A stretch of 64,000 nt of DNA from Betaproteobacteria bacterium (GTDB lineage: Bacteria > Pseudomonadota > Gammaproteobacteria > Burkholderiales > Usitatibacteraceae), in the NCBI GenBank assembly GCA_016720855.1, contig JADKJU010000002.1, positions 930,001-994,000 on the forward strand, read 5' to 3'. This document shows, one piece after another, positions 57,250 to 64,000 of the stretch. Both the position numbers and the translations under genes were made by a program. The stretch's first letter is position 1; every line of letters begins with the position of its first letter. Below the pieces are notes generated by a model. The model searched no databases. It was not told the origin of the DNA and was given only the letters and a program-made list of their open reading frames with translations.

Positions 57250-57260
57250 ACAAAGAGAAA

Positions 57261-59087
57261 ATGCGAACTGAATACTGCGGACTGATCGATACCCGATTCC
57301 TCGGGAAACCCGTGACGCTTTATGGCTGGGCGCACCGCCGCCGCGACCACGGAGGCGTCATCTTCGTCGACCTTCGTGATCGCGAGGGGCTCGTCCAGGT
57401 GGTGAGCGATCCGGACCGGAAGGAGACCTTCGCCAACGCCGACCGGGTCAGGAACGAATTCGTCCTTCGGGTGACCGGCATCGTGCGGCGCCGCCCGGAG
57501 GGAACGGTGAACCCGGGCCTCAGAAGCGGGGAAATCGAAGTGCTCGCCCACGACCTGGAGATCCTGAACCCTGCGGTCACGCCGCCGTTCATGATGGACG
57601 ACGAGACGATTTCCGAGGAGGTGCGGCTTCGCTACCGCTACCTCGACCTGCGCCGCGAACCGATGCACAAGGCGCTGAAGATGCGCCACCGCACTGCGAA
57701 GGCGGTGCGCGACTACCTGGACGACCTGGGCTTCATCGACATCGAGACACCGGTGCTCTACAAGTCCACGCCCGAGGGCGCGCGAGAATTCCTCGTGCCT
57801 TCACGCATCCATGACGGGCAGTTCTACGCGCTGCCGCAGTCTCCGCAGCTGTTCAAGCAGCTCCTGATGATTGCCGGCTACGACCGCTACTACCAGATCG
57901 TGAAGTGCTTCCGCGACGAGGACCTGCGCGCGGACCGGCAGCCCGAGTTCACGCAGATCGACATCGAGACATCGTTCCTTTCCGAGCGCGAGATCCAGGA
58001 CATCATGGAGGGGCTCGTTCGCCACGTCTTCAAGCGGGTGCTCGACGTGGATCTGCCTGCATTTCCGCGCCTGGCCTACGCCGACGCGATGGCCCGGTAT
58101 GGCAGCGACAAGCCCGACCTGCGCGTGAAGCTCGAGCTGACCGAGCTCACCGACCTCATGAAGGGCGTCGATTTCAAGGTCTTCCGGGCGGCGGCGGAAC
58201 TTCCCGATGGCCGCGTCGCCGCGCTGCGGGTGCCCGGCGGCAATGCTGCGTTCACGCGCAAGGAACTCGACGACCTCACGCCGTTCGTGGCGATCTACGG
58301 CGCGAAGGGCCTGGCATACATCCGCGTGAACGACCGCACGAAGCCGGGCGAGGAGGGCCTCCAGTCGCCGATCGTGAAGTTCTTCAAGCCCGCCGAGCTC
58401 GCCGCGATCCTCGAGCGCACCAGCGCGCAGGACGGCGACGTGATCTTCTTCGGCGCGGACCGCCGGAAGGTGGTCAACGACGCGATGGGCGCGTTGCGCA
58501 TGAAGGTCGGGCACGAGAAGGGCCACGCCGAAGCCGGCTGGCGCCCGTGCTGGGTGCTGGATTTCCCCGCCTACGAATACGACGAGGAGGGCAAGCGCTG
58601 GCTGGCCGCGCACCACCCGTTCACGAGCCCGAAGGACGAGCACGTGGCCCTCATGGACACCGACCCCGGCAAGGTGCTTGCGAAGGCCTACGACATTGCG
58701 CTGAACGGCTGGGAGATCGGCGGCGGCTCCGTGAGAATCCACCGCACCGAGATCCAGGCCAGGCAGTTCAAGACGCTCGGCATCGGCGACGAGGAAGCGC
58801 GCGCAAAGTTCGGCTTCCTGCTGGACGCTCTCTCGTATGGCGCGCCCCCGCACGGGGGCATCGCATTCGGTTTCGACCGGATGGTGGCGATGATGGCGGG
58901 CGTGGACCAGATCCGGGACGTGATCGCCTTCCCGAAGACGCAGCGCGGACAGGACCTGATGGTCGAGGCGCCGAGCGCCGTGACGGAGCGCCAGCTTCGC
59001 GAGGTGCACATTCGCCTGCGCAGTCCGACGCAGCCTCCATCGCCACCCTCCGCCTTGGGAGAGGGCCGGGATGAGGGGCAGGGTTGA
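57261..59087 (+). CDS. aspS: Aspartate-tRNA ligase, probably non-discriminating (AspRS/AsxRS)
   Basis: AspRS charges tRNA-Asp. The 608-residue class II enzyme has an OB-fold anticodon domain (LYGWAHRRRDHGG), motif 2 (YQIVKCFRDEDLRADRQPEF in part as FRDEDLRADRQPEFTQID) and motif 3 (GIAFGFDRMVAMM). The His in RRRDHGG and Gly in RRPEG match Pseudomonas AspRS residues tied to charging tRNA-Asn as well, so GatCAB would be required. The last 21 residues after VHIRLR (SPTQPPSPPSALGEG...) are unlike AspRS and come from a repeat-like element. Confidence 0.95.
   Translation: MRTEYCGLIDTRFLGKPVTLYGWAHRRRDHGGVIFVDLRDREGLVQVVSDPDRKETFANADRVRNEFVLRVTGIVRRRPEGTVNPGLRSGEIEVLAHDLEILNPAVTPPFMMDDETISEEVRLRYRYLDLRREPMHKALKMRHRTAKAVRDYLDDLGFIDIETPVLYKSTPEGAREFLVPSRIHDGQFYALPQSPQLFKQLLMIAGYDRYYQIVKCFRDEDLRADRQPEFTQIDIETSFLSEREIQDIMEGLVRHVFKRVLDVDLPAFPRLAYADAMARYGSDKPDLRVKLELTELTDLMKGVDFKVFRAAAELPDGRVAALRVPGGNAAFTRKELDDLTPFVAIYGAKGLAYIRVNDRTKPGEEGLQSPIVKFFKPAELAAILERTSAQDGDVIFFGADRRKVVNDAMGALRMKVGHEKGHAEAGWRPCWVLDFPAYEYDEEGKRWLAAHHPFTSPKDEHVALMDTDPGKVLAKAYDIALNGWEIGGGSVRIHRTEIQARQFKTLGIGDEEARAKFGFLLDALSYGAPPHGGIAFGFDRMVAMMAGVDQIRDVIAFPKTQRGQDLMVEAPSAVTERQLREVHIRLRSPTQPPSPPSALGEGRDEGQG
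59046..59083. repeat. REP-like element at the aspS 3' end
   Basis: CCCTCCGCCTTGGGAGAGGG followed by CCGGGATGAGGGGCAGGG has the pattern of GC-rich dispersed palindromic repeats seen in many proteobacteria (CCCTCTCC...GGAGAGGG-CGGGGTGAGGG). It is read in frame as the tail of AspRS. It is the only copy I see in this window, so its repeat nature is inferred from memory of such elements. Confidence 0.5.
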
Positions 59088-59147
59088 CGATCGCACTCGT
59101 GGCCCACGGCGGTGCCGGCGTGGTTGCGCGCATGCGGGCCTAGTGGC

Positions 59148-59621
59148 TTGGAGACGCGGTTCAAGATTCCGGTCTCGACGCTGGTGGTCATCTACACGCC
59201 GGAACTGGACGTGCTACTCATCGAGCGCGCCGACCATCCCGGATTCTGGCAGAGCGTCACGGGAAGCCAGGACCCGGGCGAATCCCTCGCGCAAACCGCC
59301 ATTCGCGAGGTCGGGGAGGAGACGGGCATCGACGCGACGCGTCACGTCCTCGCCGATTGGCAGGTGTCCAACGTTTACGAGATCTTCGCGGTCTGGCGCT
59401 ACCGCTACGCGCCGGGCGTCACGCACAATACCGAGCACGTCTTCGGTTTGCGGGTACCGGGACGGCTCGAGGTGACACTCGCACCGAAGGAACACCTGCG
59501 CTTCCGGTGGCTTGCGTGGCAGGAGGCGGCGAACGAGGTGTTCTCGTGGAGCAACCGACAGGCGATACTCATGCTTCCCGAGAAGGACGCATCCTTCGCA
59601 AGCACCGGAACCGCGCCATGA
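59148..59621 (+). CDS. nudB: Dihydroneopterin triphosphate diphosphatase-like Nudix hydrolase
   Basis: NudB removes pyrophosphate from dihydroneopterin triphosphate in folate synthesis. The protein has the full Nudix box GSQDPGESLAQTAIREVGEE then TGI (about residues 38-60), preceded by RFKIPVSTLVVIYTPELD. From the TTG at 59148 it has 157 residues; a GTG at 59112 would add 12 residues. The start is uncertain because no ATG fits. Its position after aspS is a frequent one for nudB in proteobacteria. Confidence 0.87.
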   Translation: METRFKIPVSTLVVIYTPELDVLLIERADHPGFWQSVTGSQDPGESLAQTAIREVGEETGIDATRHVLADWQVSNVYEIFAVWRYRYAPGVTHNTEHVFGLRVPGRLEVTLAPKEHLRFRWLAWQEAANEVFSWSNRQAILMLPEKDASFASTGTAP

Positions 59622-60376
59622 ATCCCGAAGCTGCCCCGTCCCTCACCGTCGTCACTTACAACATCCACAAGGGTTTCTCGGCGCTCAACGGCCGGCTGGT
59701 GGTGCACGAGATCCGGGAGCGGCTGCACTCCCTGGCCGCCGACGTGGTGTTCCTGCAGGAGGTGCAGGGGGCCCACCACCGGCATTCGCGCAAGCACGTC
59801 TCGTGGCCCGAGGCGGGCCAGCACGAGTTCCTGACGCAGGAGGGCGGCCACGGAGCCTACGGCATGAACGCCAGCTACCAGGACGGGCACCACGGCAACG
59901 CGATCGTGAGCCGCTTCCCGATCGTGAAGTCGGAAAACATCGACATCTCCCATCACGCGATGGAGAGCCGTGGGCTGCTGCACTGCGAGATGGCGGTGCC
60001 AGGCTGGACGGAGCCCCTGCACTGCATCAATGTCCACCTGGGGCTCTGGGCGAGGAGCCGTCGCTTCCAGCTCGAGTGGCTCTGCAACCGCATCCGCGAA
60101 ACCGTGCCTCCCCGCGCGCCCCTCGTGGTGGCCGGCGACTTCAACGACTGGCGCGGAGTCGCCACCGCGATGCTTGAGCGCGAGCTCGACCTCGCCGAAG
60201 TCTTCGAGCAGGCGCTCGGCCGGCACGCGAGGAGCTTTCCCGCGCGACTGCCGTTCCTCAAGCTCGATCGCATCTACGTGCGCGACCTGAAGGTGGGTGT
60301 CACGCAACGCCTCTCCGGGGATCCCTGGTCGCGCCTGTCCGATCACGTGGCGCTCGCCGCGAAACTGTCCCGCTGA
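59618..60376 (+). CDS. Endonuclease/exonuclease/phosphatase family protein
   Basis: This 252-residue protein has the DNase I-like fold: TYNIHKGFSALNGRL with the metal-binding Asn, VFLQEVQG with the catalytic Glu, GNAIVSRFPI, VAGDFNDW with Asp and Asn, and SDHVALAAKL with the final Asp-His pair. The substrate (DNA, phospholipid or other phosphodiester) cannot be decided. It overlaps the Nudix gene by four bases and precedes the phospholipase D gene, so a lipid-related role is possible. Confidence 0.9.
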   Translation: MNPEAAPSLTVVTYNIHKGFSALNGRLVVHEIRERLHSLAADVVFLQEVQGAHHRHSRKHVSWPEAGQHEFLTQEGGHGAYGMNASYQDGHHGNAIVSRFPIVKSENIDISHHAMESRGLLHCEMAVPGWTEPLHCINVHLGLWARSRRFQLEWLCNRIRETVPPRAPLVVAGDFNDWRGVATAMLERELDLAEVFEQALGRHARSFPARLPFLKLDRIYVRDLKVGVTQRLSGDPWSRLSDHVALAAKLSR

Positions 60377-60395
60377 AGGCGCGCCGGGAAGAGTC

Positions 60396-61553
60396 ATGAG
60401 GCCGGTCGCCGGCAATCGCGTGACGCTCCTGCGCAACGGCGCCGAGTTCTTTCCTGCGCTCGTGGCCGCGATCGACTCCGCTTCCGAGGATGTGCGCCTC
60501 GAGACCTACATCTTCGCCGACGACGCTGCGGGGCGGGCGGTGGGCGAGGCCCTCAAGCGCGCGGCAAGACGGGGCGTCAAGGTGCGGCTCATGATCGACG
60601 GCTTCGGATCGCGCGAGCTGGCGCCGGCGTTCCTGGAGGACCTGGGGGCCGCCGGCGTCTTCGTCCAGCGCTTTCGCCCGGAGCGGGGCTGGTTTTCATT
60701 TCGGCGCAGCCGCCTTCGGCGCCTGCACCGGAAGATCGCGCTCGTCGATGCGCGCGTGGGCTTCGTGGGCGGTCTCAACATCCTCGACGACCATTCCGGG
60801 CACGAGAGCGAAGCGCCGCGCTACGACTATGCCGTGCGCATCGAGGGACCGCTGCTCGCGGAAATCTACCCCGTCATGTACCGGCTGTGGTGGCTGGTGG
60901 CCACGCTCTCGCGCAACGGACGTCAGCCCGGGTTCCTTCCCCCGGTCGTCCCCTCCGGGCCTGTCGGTGAAACCACGGCGGCCTTCGTCTTCCGCGACAA
61001 CTTCCGGCATCGCCACGACATCGAGGCGATGTACCTCGAGGGGATCAATGCCGCGCGCCGCGAGATCCTCATCGCCTGCGCGTACTTCATGCCCGGCTGG
61101 CGCGTGCGCCACGCACTCATGGAGGCGACGGCGCGCCGCGTACGCGTGGCCATCGTCGTGCAGGGCTGGTCGGACCACCGGATCTTCCAGAACGCGAGCC
61201 GGATCCTCTACGGAGCGCTGCTCGACCGCGGCATCGAGATCTACGAGTACGAGCGCAGCGAATTGCACGCCAAGGCCGCGGTCATCGACGGTCGTTGGGC
61301 CACGGTCGGTTCGTCCAACCTCGATCCCTTCAGCCTGTTCCTGGCACGCGAGGCCAACGTGGTGATCTTCAGCGAGTCGTTCGCGGGAGAGATGCGCGAA
61401 TCCATCGACCACGAAATCCGCCTGGGGGCGCGGGCCGTTCCCCGCATCCTCTGGAGACGCCGGCCGTGGCTCCAGCGCGTCGGCGGATGGCTCGCGTACG
61501 GCTGCGCGCGGGTCGCGATGGGCATTGCCGGCATCGGCCGGCGGTGGTTCTGA
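60396..61553 (+). CDS. clsB: Phospholipase D-family cardiolipin synthase, ClsB type
   Basis: ClsB-type enzymes join phosphatidylglycerol with a second lipid to form cardiolipin. The 385-residue protein has two HKD motifs: LHRKIALVDARVGFVGGLN (about residue 108) and LHAKAAVIDGRWATVGSSNL (about residue 290). No N-terminal membrane helices of ClsA type are present; a short hydrophobic segment lies near the C-terminus. The ATG at 60396 is preferred to the GTG at 60297, which lies in the preceding gene. Confidence 0.9.
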   Translation: MRPVAGNRVTLLRNGAEFFPALVAAIDSASEDVRLETYIFADDAAGRAVGEALKRAARRGVKVRLMIDGFGSRELAPAFLEDLGAAGVFVQRFRPERGWFSFRRSRLRRLHRKIALVDARVGFVGGLNILDDHSGHESEAPRYDYAVRIEGPLLAEIYPVMYRLWWLVATLSRNGRQPGFLPPVVPSGPVGETTAAFVFRDNFRHRHDIEAMYLEGINAARREILIACAYFMPGWRVRHALMEATARRVRVAIVVQGWSDHRIFQNASRILYGALLDRGIEIYEYERSELHAKAAVIDGRWATVGSSNLDPFSLFLAREANVVIFSESFAGEMRESIDHEIRLGARAVPRILWRRRPWLQRVGGWLAYGCARVAMGIAGIGRRWF

Positions 61554-61571
61554 AGGGGGGGCGAACGCCGC

Positions 61572-62480
61572 CTAGCGGTGATCCGCCCGGTCGGCCGAGG
61601 CGCCGCGGATGAGGGTGCCGACGCCTTCGCTGGTGAGCACTTCCAGCAGCAGGGCATGCGAGATCCGCCCGTCGATGATGTGCGCGGTCTTCACGCCGTT
61701 CTTCACCGCGTCCAGCGCGCACTCGACCTTGGGCAGCATCCCGCCGGAGATCGTGCCGTCCTCGATCATCGCGTTCACCTTCTTGGCGGTAAGGCCCGTG
61801 ATCACCTTGCCCTCCTTGTCGAGAACGCCGGTGGTGTTGGTGAGGAGTATCAGCTTCTCGGCCTGGAGGGTGATCGCGAGCTTGCCAGCCGCGATGTCGG
61901 CGTTGATGTTGTAGGCTGTCCCGTTGTCGTCCGCGCCAATGGGCGCGATGACGGGGATGAAATTGCGCTCGTCGAGGAGCTGGATGATTTCCGGGTCGAT
62001 GCGGACGACTTCTCCCACGAGGCCCACGTCGATTTTCTTCTTCTTGTCCTCCTTGCTCGCGACCTTGAGCTTGCGGGCGTGGATGAAGTGGCCGTCCTTG
62101 CCGGTGAGACCCACGGCGCGGCCGCCTGCCTTGTTGATGAGGGTGACGATTTCCTGGTTGATCAGGCCGCCGAGCACCATCTCCACCACGTCCAGCGTTT
62201 CCTCGTCCGTGACGCGCATGCCCTGGATGAACTCGCTTTGCTTGCCGAGCTTCTGCAGGAGCGCCCCGATCTGCGGGCCGGCGCCGTGCACGACCACCGG
62301 ATTCATGCCGATCAGCTTCAGCAGCACGATGTCCTCGGCGAAGTCCTCCTGCAGCGCGACGTCGGTCATCGCGTTGCCGCCGTACTTGATCACGATGGTC
62401 TTGTCGTAAAAGCGCTGGATGTAAGGCAGCGCCTCTACCAGCACTTCGGCTTTCTGCGTGGAGGATAGCTTGGGAGGCAT
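61572..62480 (-). CDS. argB: N-acetylglutamate kinase
   Basis: ArgB phosphorylates N-acetyl-L-glutamate in the second step of arginine synthesis. The 302-residue protein has KTIVIKYGGNAMTD near residue 29, VVVHGAGPQIGALL with the nucleotide loop, and VDVGLVGEVVRIDPEII; the N-terminal helix (LSSTQKAEVLVEALPYIQRF) is of the arginine-sensitive kind, consistent with feedback inhibition by arginine. The gene converges with clsB, with 18 bases between them. Confidence 0.97.
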   Translation of the reverse strand: MPPKLSSTQKAEVLVEALPYIQRFYDKTIVIKYGGNAMTDVALQEDFAEDIVLLKLIGMNPVVVHGAGPQIGALLQKLGKQSEFIQGMRVTDEETLDVVEMVLGGLINQEIVTLINKAGGRAVGLTGKDGHFIHARKLKVASKEDKKKKIDVGLVGEVVRIDPEIIQLLDERNFIPVIAPIGADDNGTAYNINADIAAGKLAITLQAEKLILLTNTTGVLDKEGKVITGLTAKKVNAMIEDGTISGGMLPKVECALDAVKNGVKTAHIIDGRISHALLLEVLTSEGVGTLIRGASADRADHR

Positions 62481-62518
62481 GTTGGGGCAGCTCGGAGGGG
62501 AAGGGGTGGGTGGCCGCT

Positions 62519-62524
62519 ATTGTA
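62519..62524 (-). promoter_or_regulatory. Probable -10 element of the argB promoter
   Basis: Read on the minus strand this is TACAAT, about 39 bases before the argB ATG. A weak TTTTAC lies 16 bases upstream, inside the T-tail of the hsp20 terminator. No clear ArgR box was found. Confidence 0.45.
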
Positions 62525-62542
62525 GGCGGCGCTCCTCCAAGT

Positions 62543-62579
62543 AAAAAGGGGTCCGGAAGGCTTCGGGCCTGCGGACCCC
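62543..62579 (-). terminator. Rho-independent terminator of hsp20
   Basis: On the minus strand GGGGTCCG pairs with CGGACCCC in an 8-bp stem with an inner GC-rich loop, followed by TTTTTAC. It lies 18 bases after the hsp20 stop and separates hsp20 from argB. Confidence 0.8.
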
Positions 62580-62597
62580 GGGAAGCGGGAGCGCGCG

Positions 62598-63023
62598 CTA
62601 CTGGATCGCGACCCGGCGGCCTGCCGCCGCCGCCTTCTTGGGCAGAGTGAGCTCGAGCACGCCGTCGGTGTATTTCGCTTCGGCTTTCGTCTCGTCGATA
62701 TCCTGCGGGAGCGCGAAGCGACGGGTGGTCTTGCCGACGTAGCGCTCAGTGCGCAGCACCCGCTCGCCTTCCTTCGCCTCTGTCTCGCGCCGGCTTTCCG
62801 CGCTGATCTGGACCTCGTTTGCCTCGATCTCGACGTGGATGTCCTCTTTCCTCGCGCCGGCGATATCGGCCTGGAGCACGTAGGCGGCCGGGGTTTCGCG
62901 AACGTCGACACGGATGGGCGCAGGCTCGGATGCGCCCGCGCAGGCCGGGACCGTGCGGAAGAAATCGTTGAAAAGACCGTCGAGTCGCCCGGTGACGGGC
63001 TCGTAGCGCAGCAGCGAATTCAT
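62598..63023 (-). CDS. Small heat-shock protein (Hsp20/alpha-crystallin family)
   Basis: Hsp20 proteins hold unfolding proteins until ATP-dependent chaperones can act. The 141-residue protein has an N-terminal segment with RLDGLFNDFFR, the alpha-crystallin domain (IRVDVRETPAAYVLQADIAG to DGVLELTLPKK, about residues 36-130) and a very short tail with VAIQ in place of the full IXI motif. The gene is divergent from the bufferin locus, with 201 bases between starts. Confidence 0.95.
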   Translation of the reverse strand: MNSLLRYEPVTGRLDGLFNDFFRTVPACAGASEPAPIRVDVRETPAAYVLQADIAGARKEDIHVEIEANEVQISAESRRETEAKEGERVLRTERYVGKTTRRFALPQDIDETKAEAKYTDGVLELTLPKKAAAAGRRVAIQ

Positions 63024-63224
63024 GCTTGCCTCCTGTTCAGTGGATGGGGTCCGGATGCGGCCCGGAACCTTCGGGACGCAACTGCGTCCGATGGGGACTA
63101 TCTTTGGCCCGCAGCGCGAAATTCAAGGGGCAGGCGGGGCGGCAATCGCCGCGGTGTATCATTTCCCGCCTGCTCGGGGCCCCTCGCGAGCCGACTGTGC
63201 AACCCATCCGCAAAGGAGATTCCC
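63024..63224. promoter_or_regulatory. Divergent control region between hsp20 and the bufferin operon
   Basis: On the minus strand this gap holds CTTGAAT (63121-63127) and CCCCAT (63091-63096), parts of a heat-shock (sigma-32) promoter, but 24-25 bases apart, too far for the standard spacing. On the plus strand TATCAT at 63157-63162 could serve as -10 for bufA; no match to a -35 is seen. CAAAGGAGAT at 63211-63220 is a strong ribosome site for bufA. No operator was identified. Confidence 0.35.
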
Positions 63225-63503
63225 ATGAACTCGAAGCGAGCCCTCATCCGGTCGGCACTGGCCGGCGTGGTCGCGCTCGGCCTCGGCCAGGTCCGGGCGG
63301 CTGACGCCCACGACGGCCAGCCGGCGGCCGACAAGGAGAAGTGCTACGGCATCGCCAAGGCCGGCCAGAACGACTGCGGTACGGCCACCCACGCCTGCGC
63401 GGGACTTGCCAGGAAGGACAATGCGCCGGATGAGTGGAGGTTGGTTCCCAAGGGCACCTGCGCGAAGCTGGGCGGCAAGCTCAAGCCCCCGGCCGTCAAG
63501 TAG
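63225..63503 (+). CDS. bufA1: DUF2282 precursor of a bufferin-type RiPP (BufA1)
   Basis: Bufferins are recently described peptides whose cysteines are modified and that buffer copper in the periplasm. The 92-residue product has a Sec signal (about residues 1-26, ending VRAADA) and the DUF2282 core with KCYGIAKAGQNDCGTATHAC and a later PKGTC, four conserved cysteines in all. A DUF692 gene starts 12 bases later, as in bufferin operons. I infer the function from this pairing; the core alone would not prove it. Confidence 0.85.
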   Translation: MNSKRALIRSALAGVVALGLGQVRAADAHDGQPAADKEKCYGIAKAGQNDCGTATHACAGLARKDNAPDEWRLVPKGTCAKLGGKLKPPAVK

Positions 63504-63515
63504 CGAACGCCACTC

Positions 63516-64000
63516 GTGCCCGCGCGCTTCCCGGCTCGCGCACCGGATTCCGCGAAGGCCGGCATCGGCCTGCGCACCCCGCACTTCGAGGCCCTGGCCG
63601 CAAGGCGGCCGGCGCTTTCCTTCCTCGAGGTGCACAGCGAGAACTATTTCGCCGACGGCGGACCCTCGATCGCGTGGCTGGAGCGATTTCGCGCCGACTA
63701 TGCCGTGAGCCTGCACGGGGTGGGGCTCTCCCTGGGCTCGGTGGATCCGCTCGACGGGCCGCACCTGTCACGACTTGCACGTCTCGTGAAGCGTATCGAA
63801 CCGGCGCTCGTCTCGGAGCACCTGTGCTGGTCGAGCCTGGGCGGGCGGCACCTGAACGAGCTGCTGCCGTTGCCGTATTCGGAGGAAGTGCTCGCCCATG
63901 TGTGCGGTCGCGTTGCCGAAGTGCAGGATCGCCTCGGGCGAACCGTGCTCATCGAAAACGTGTCGGCCTATGTGCGATTCACCTCCTCGACGATTCCCGA
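63516..64000 (+). CDS. bufB: DUF692 multinuclear iron enzyme (BufB-like), partial
   Basis: The 161 codons visible here begin at a GTG at 63516 and run off the window. DUF692 proteins include MbnB and BufB, which use iron clusters to modify cysteines of peptides. Visible motifs are AGIGLRTPHFEAL, FLEVHSENYFADGG, SLHGVGLSLGS, SEHLCWSSLGGRHLNELLP and LIENVSAYV, whose His, Glu and Asn residues are the expected metal ligands and active site. Partners bufC (DUF2063) and bufD (DoxX-like) are expected beyond the edge. No good ribosome site precedes the GTG, suggesting coupling to bufA. Confidence 0.85.
   Translation, partial: MPARFPARAPDSAKAGIGLRTPHFEALAARRPALSFLEVHSENYFADGGPSIAWLERFRADYAVSLHGVGLSLGSVDPLDGPHLSRLARLVKRIEPALVSEHLCWSSLGGRHLNELLPLPYSEEVLAHVCGRVAEVQDRLGRTVLIENVSAYVRFTSSTIP

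Noticed and set aside
60297..60395. A GTG at 60297 as an earlier start for clsB.
   Set aside because: It lies within the end of the preceding gene, and the residues it adds have no likeness to the family.
63091..63127. A heat-shock sigma-32 promoter for hsp20.
   Set aside because: CTTGAAT and CCCCAT are both present, but the spacing is about 25 bases instead of 13-15.

Overview
The window is GC-rich chromosomal DNA from a betaproteobacterium. It carries three blocks whose gene order fits that class: hisGDCBHAFIE-hinT-tatABC, petABC-sspAB, and tRNA-tufB-secE-nusG-rpl-rpoBC-str-S10-spc-alpha. HisG is the short form, the AspRS looks non-discriminating, and the DNA is almost fully coding with many ATGA/GTGA stop-start overlaps. 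I cannot place it below class level with confidence. I see no phage, insertion sequence, integrase or CRISPR array.

Region by region. (1) 1-1394: the end of an ABC exporter ATPase, its permease and a BolA/IbaG-like protein. (2) 1505-8419: a complete histidine operon ending in hinT. murA, often found between bolA and hisG in related genomes, is absent here. (3) 8441-9895: tatABC, convergent with a membrane-anchored DegS-like protease and mscL on the minus strand. (4) 11657-15434: the cytochrome bc1 operon petABC, whose Rieske subunit is itself a probable Tat substrate, then the stringent-starvation proteins sspA and sspB. (5) 15446-29312: tRNA-Thr/Tyr/Gly/Thr, tufB, tRNA-Trp, secE, nusG, rplKA, an L10-type leader, rplJL, rpoB and rpoC. 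(6) 29427-47929: rpsL-rpsG-fusA-tufA, the S10 operon, the spc operon with secY, infA and rpmJ, and the alpha operon ending in rplQ and a strong terminator. (7) 47993-53932: a glycerate 2-kinase (MOFRL type) and uvrA on the minus strand, then an MFS transporter and ssb on the plus strand. (8) 54038-61553: htpX, a second MFS transporter, a FmdB-type zinc ribbon, a DUF502 membrane protein, aspS, a Nudix hydrolase, an endonuclease/exonuclease/phosphatase-fold protein and a two-HKD phospholipase D protein of the cardiolipin synthase B type. (9) 61572-64000: argB and a small heat-shock protein on the minus strand, and, divergent from the latter, the start of a bufferin-type RiPP operon (DUF2282 precursor plus DUF692 enzyme) cut by the window end.

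Most of the window is the core translation, transcription and secretion machinery, with recognisable signals: a TTGACC-17-GATAAT promoter before tRNA-Tyr, a TTGACT-17-TAAACT promoter overlapping the rpoC stop, a TAATAT promoter before rplN, an L10 leader, and several strong hairpins. The points most worth a second look are the bufferin locus at the right edge, a one-base frameshift in rpoC near 25739, two unusually divergent EF-Tu copies, a REP-like repeat that supplies the tail of AspRS, and a changed residue in the Rieske cluster-binding box.
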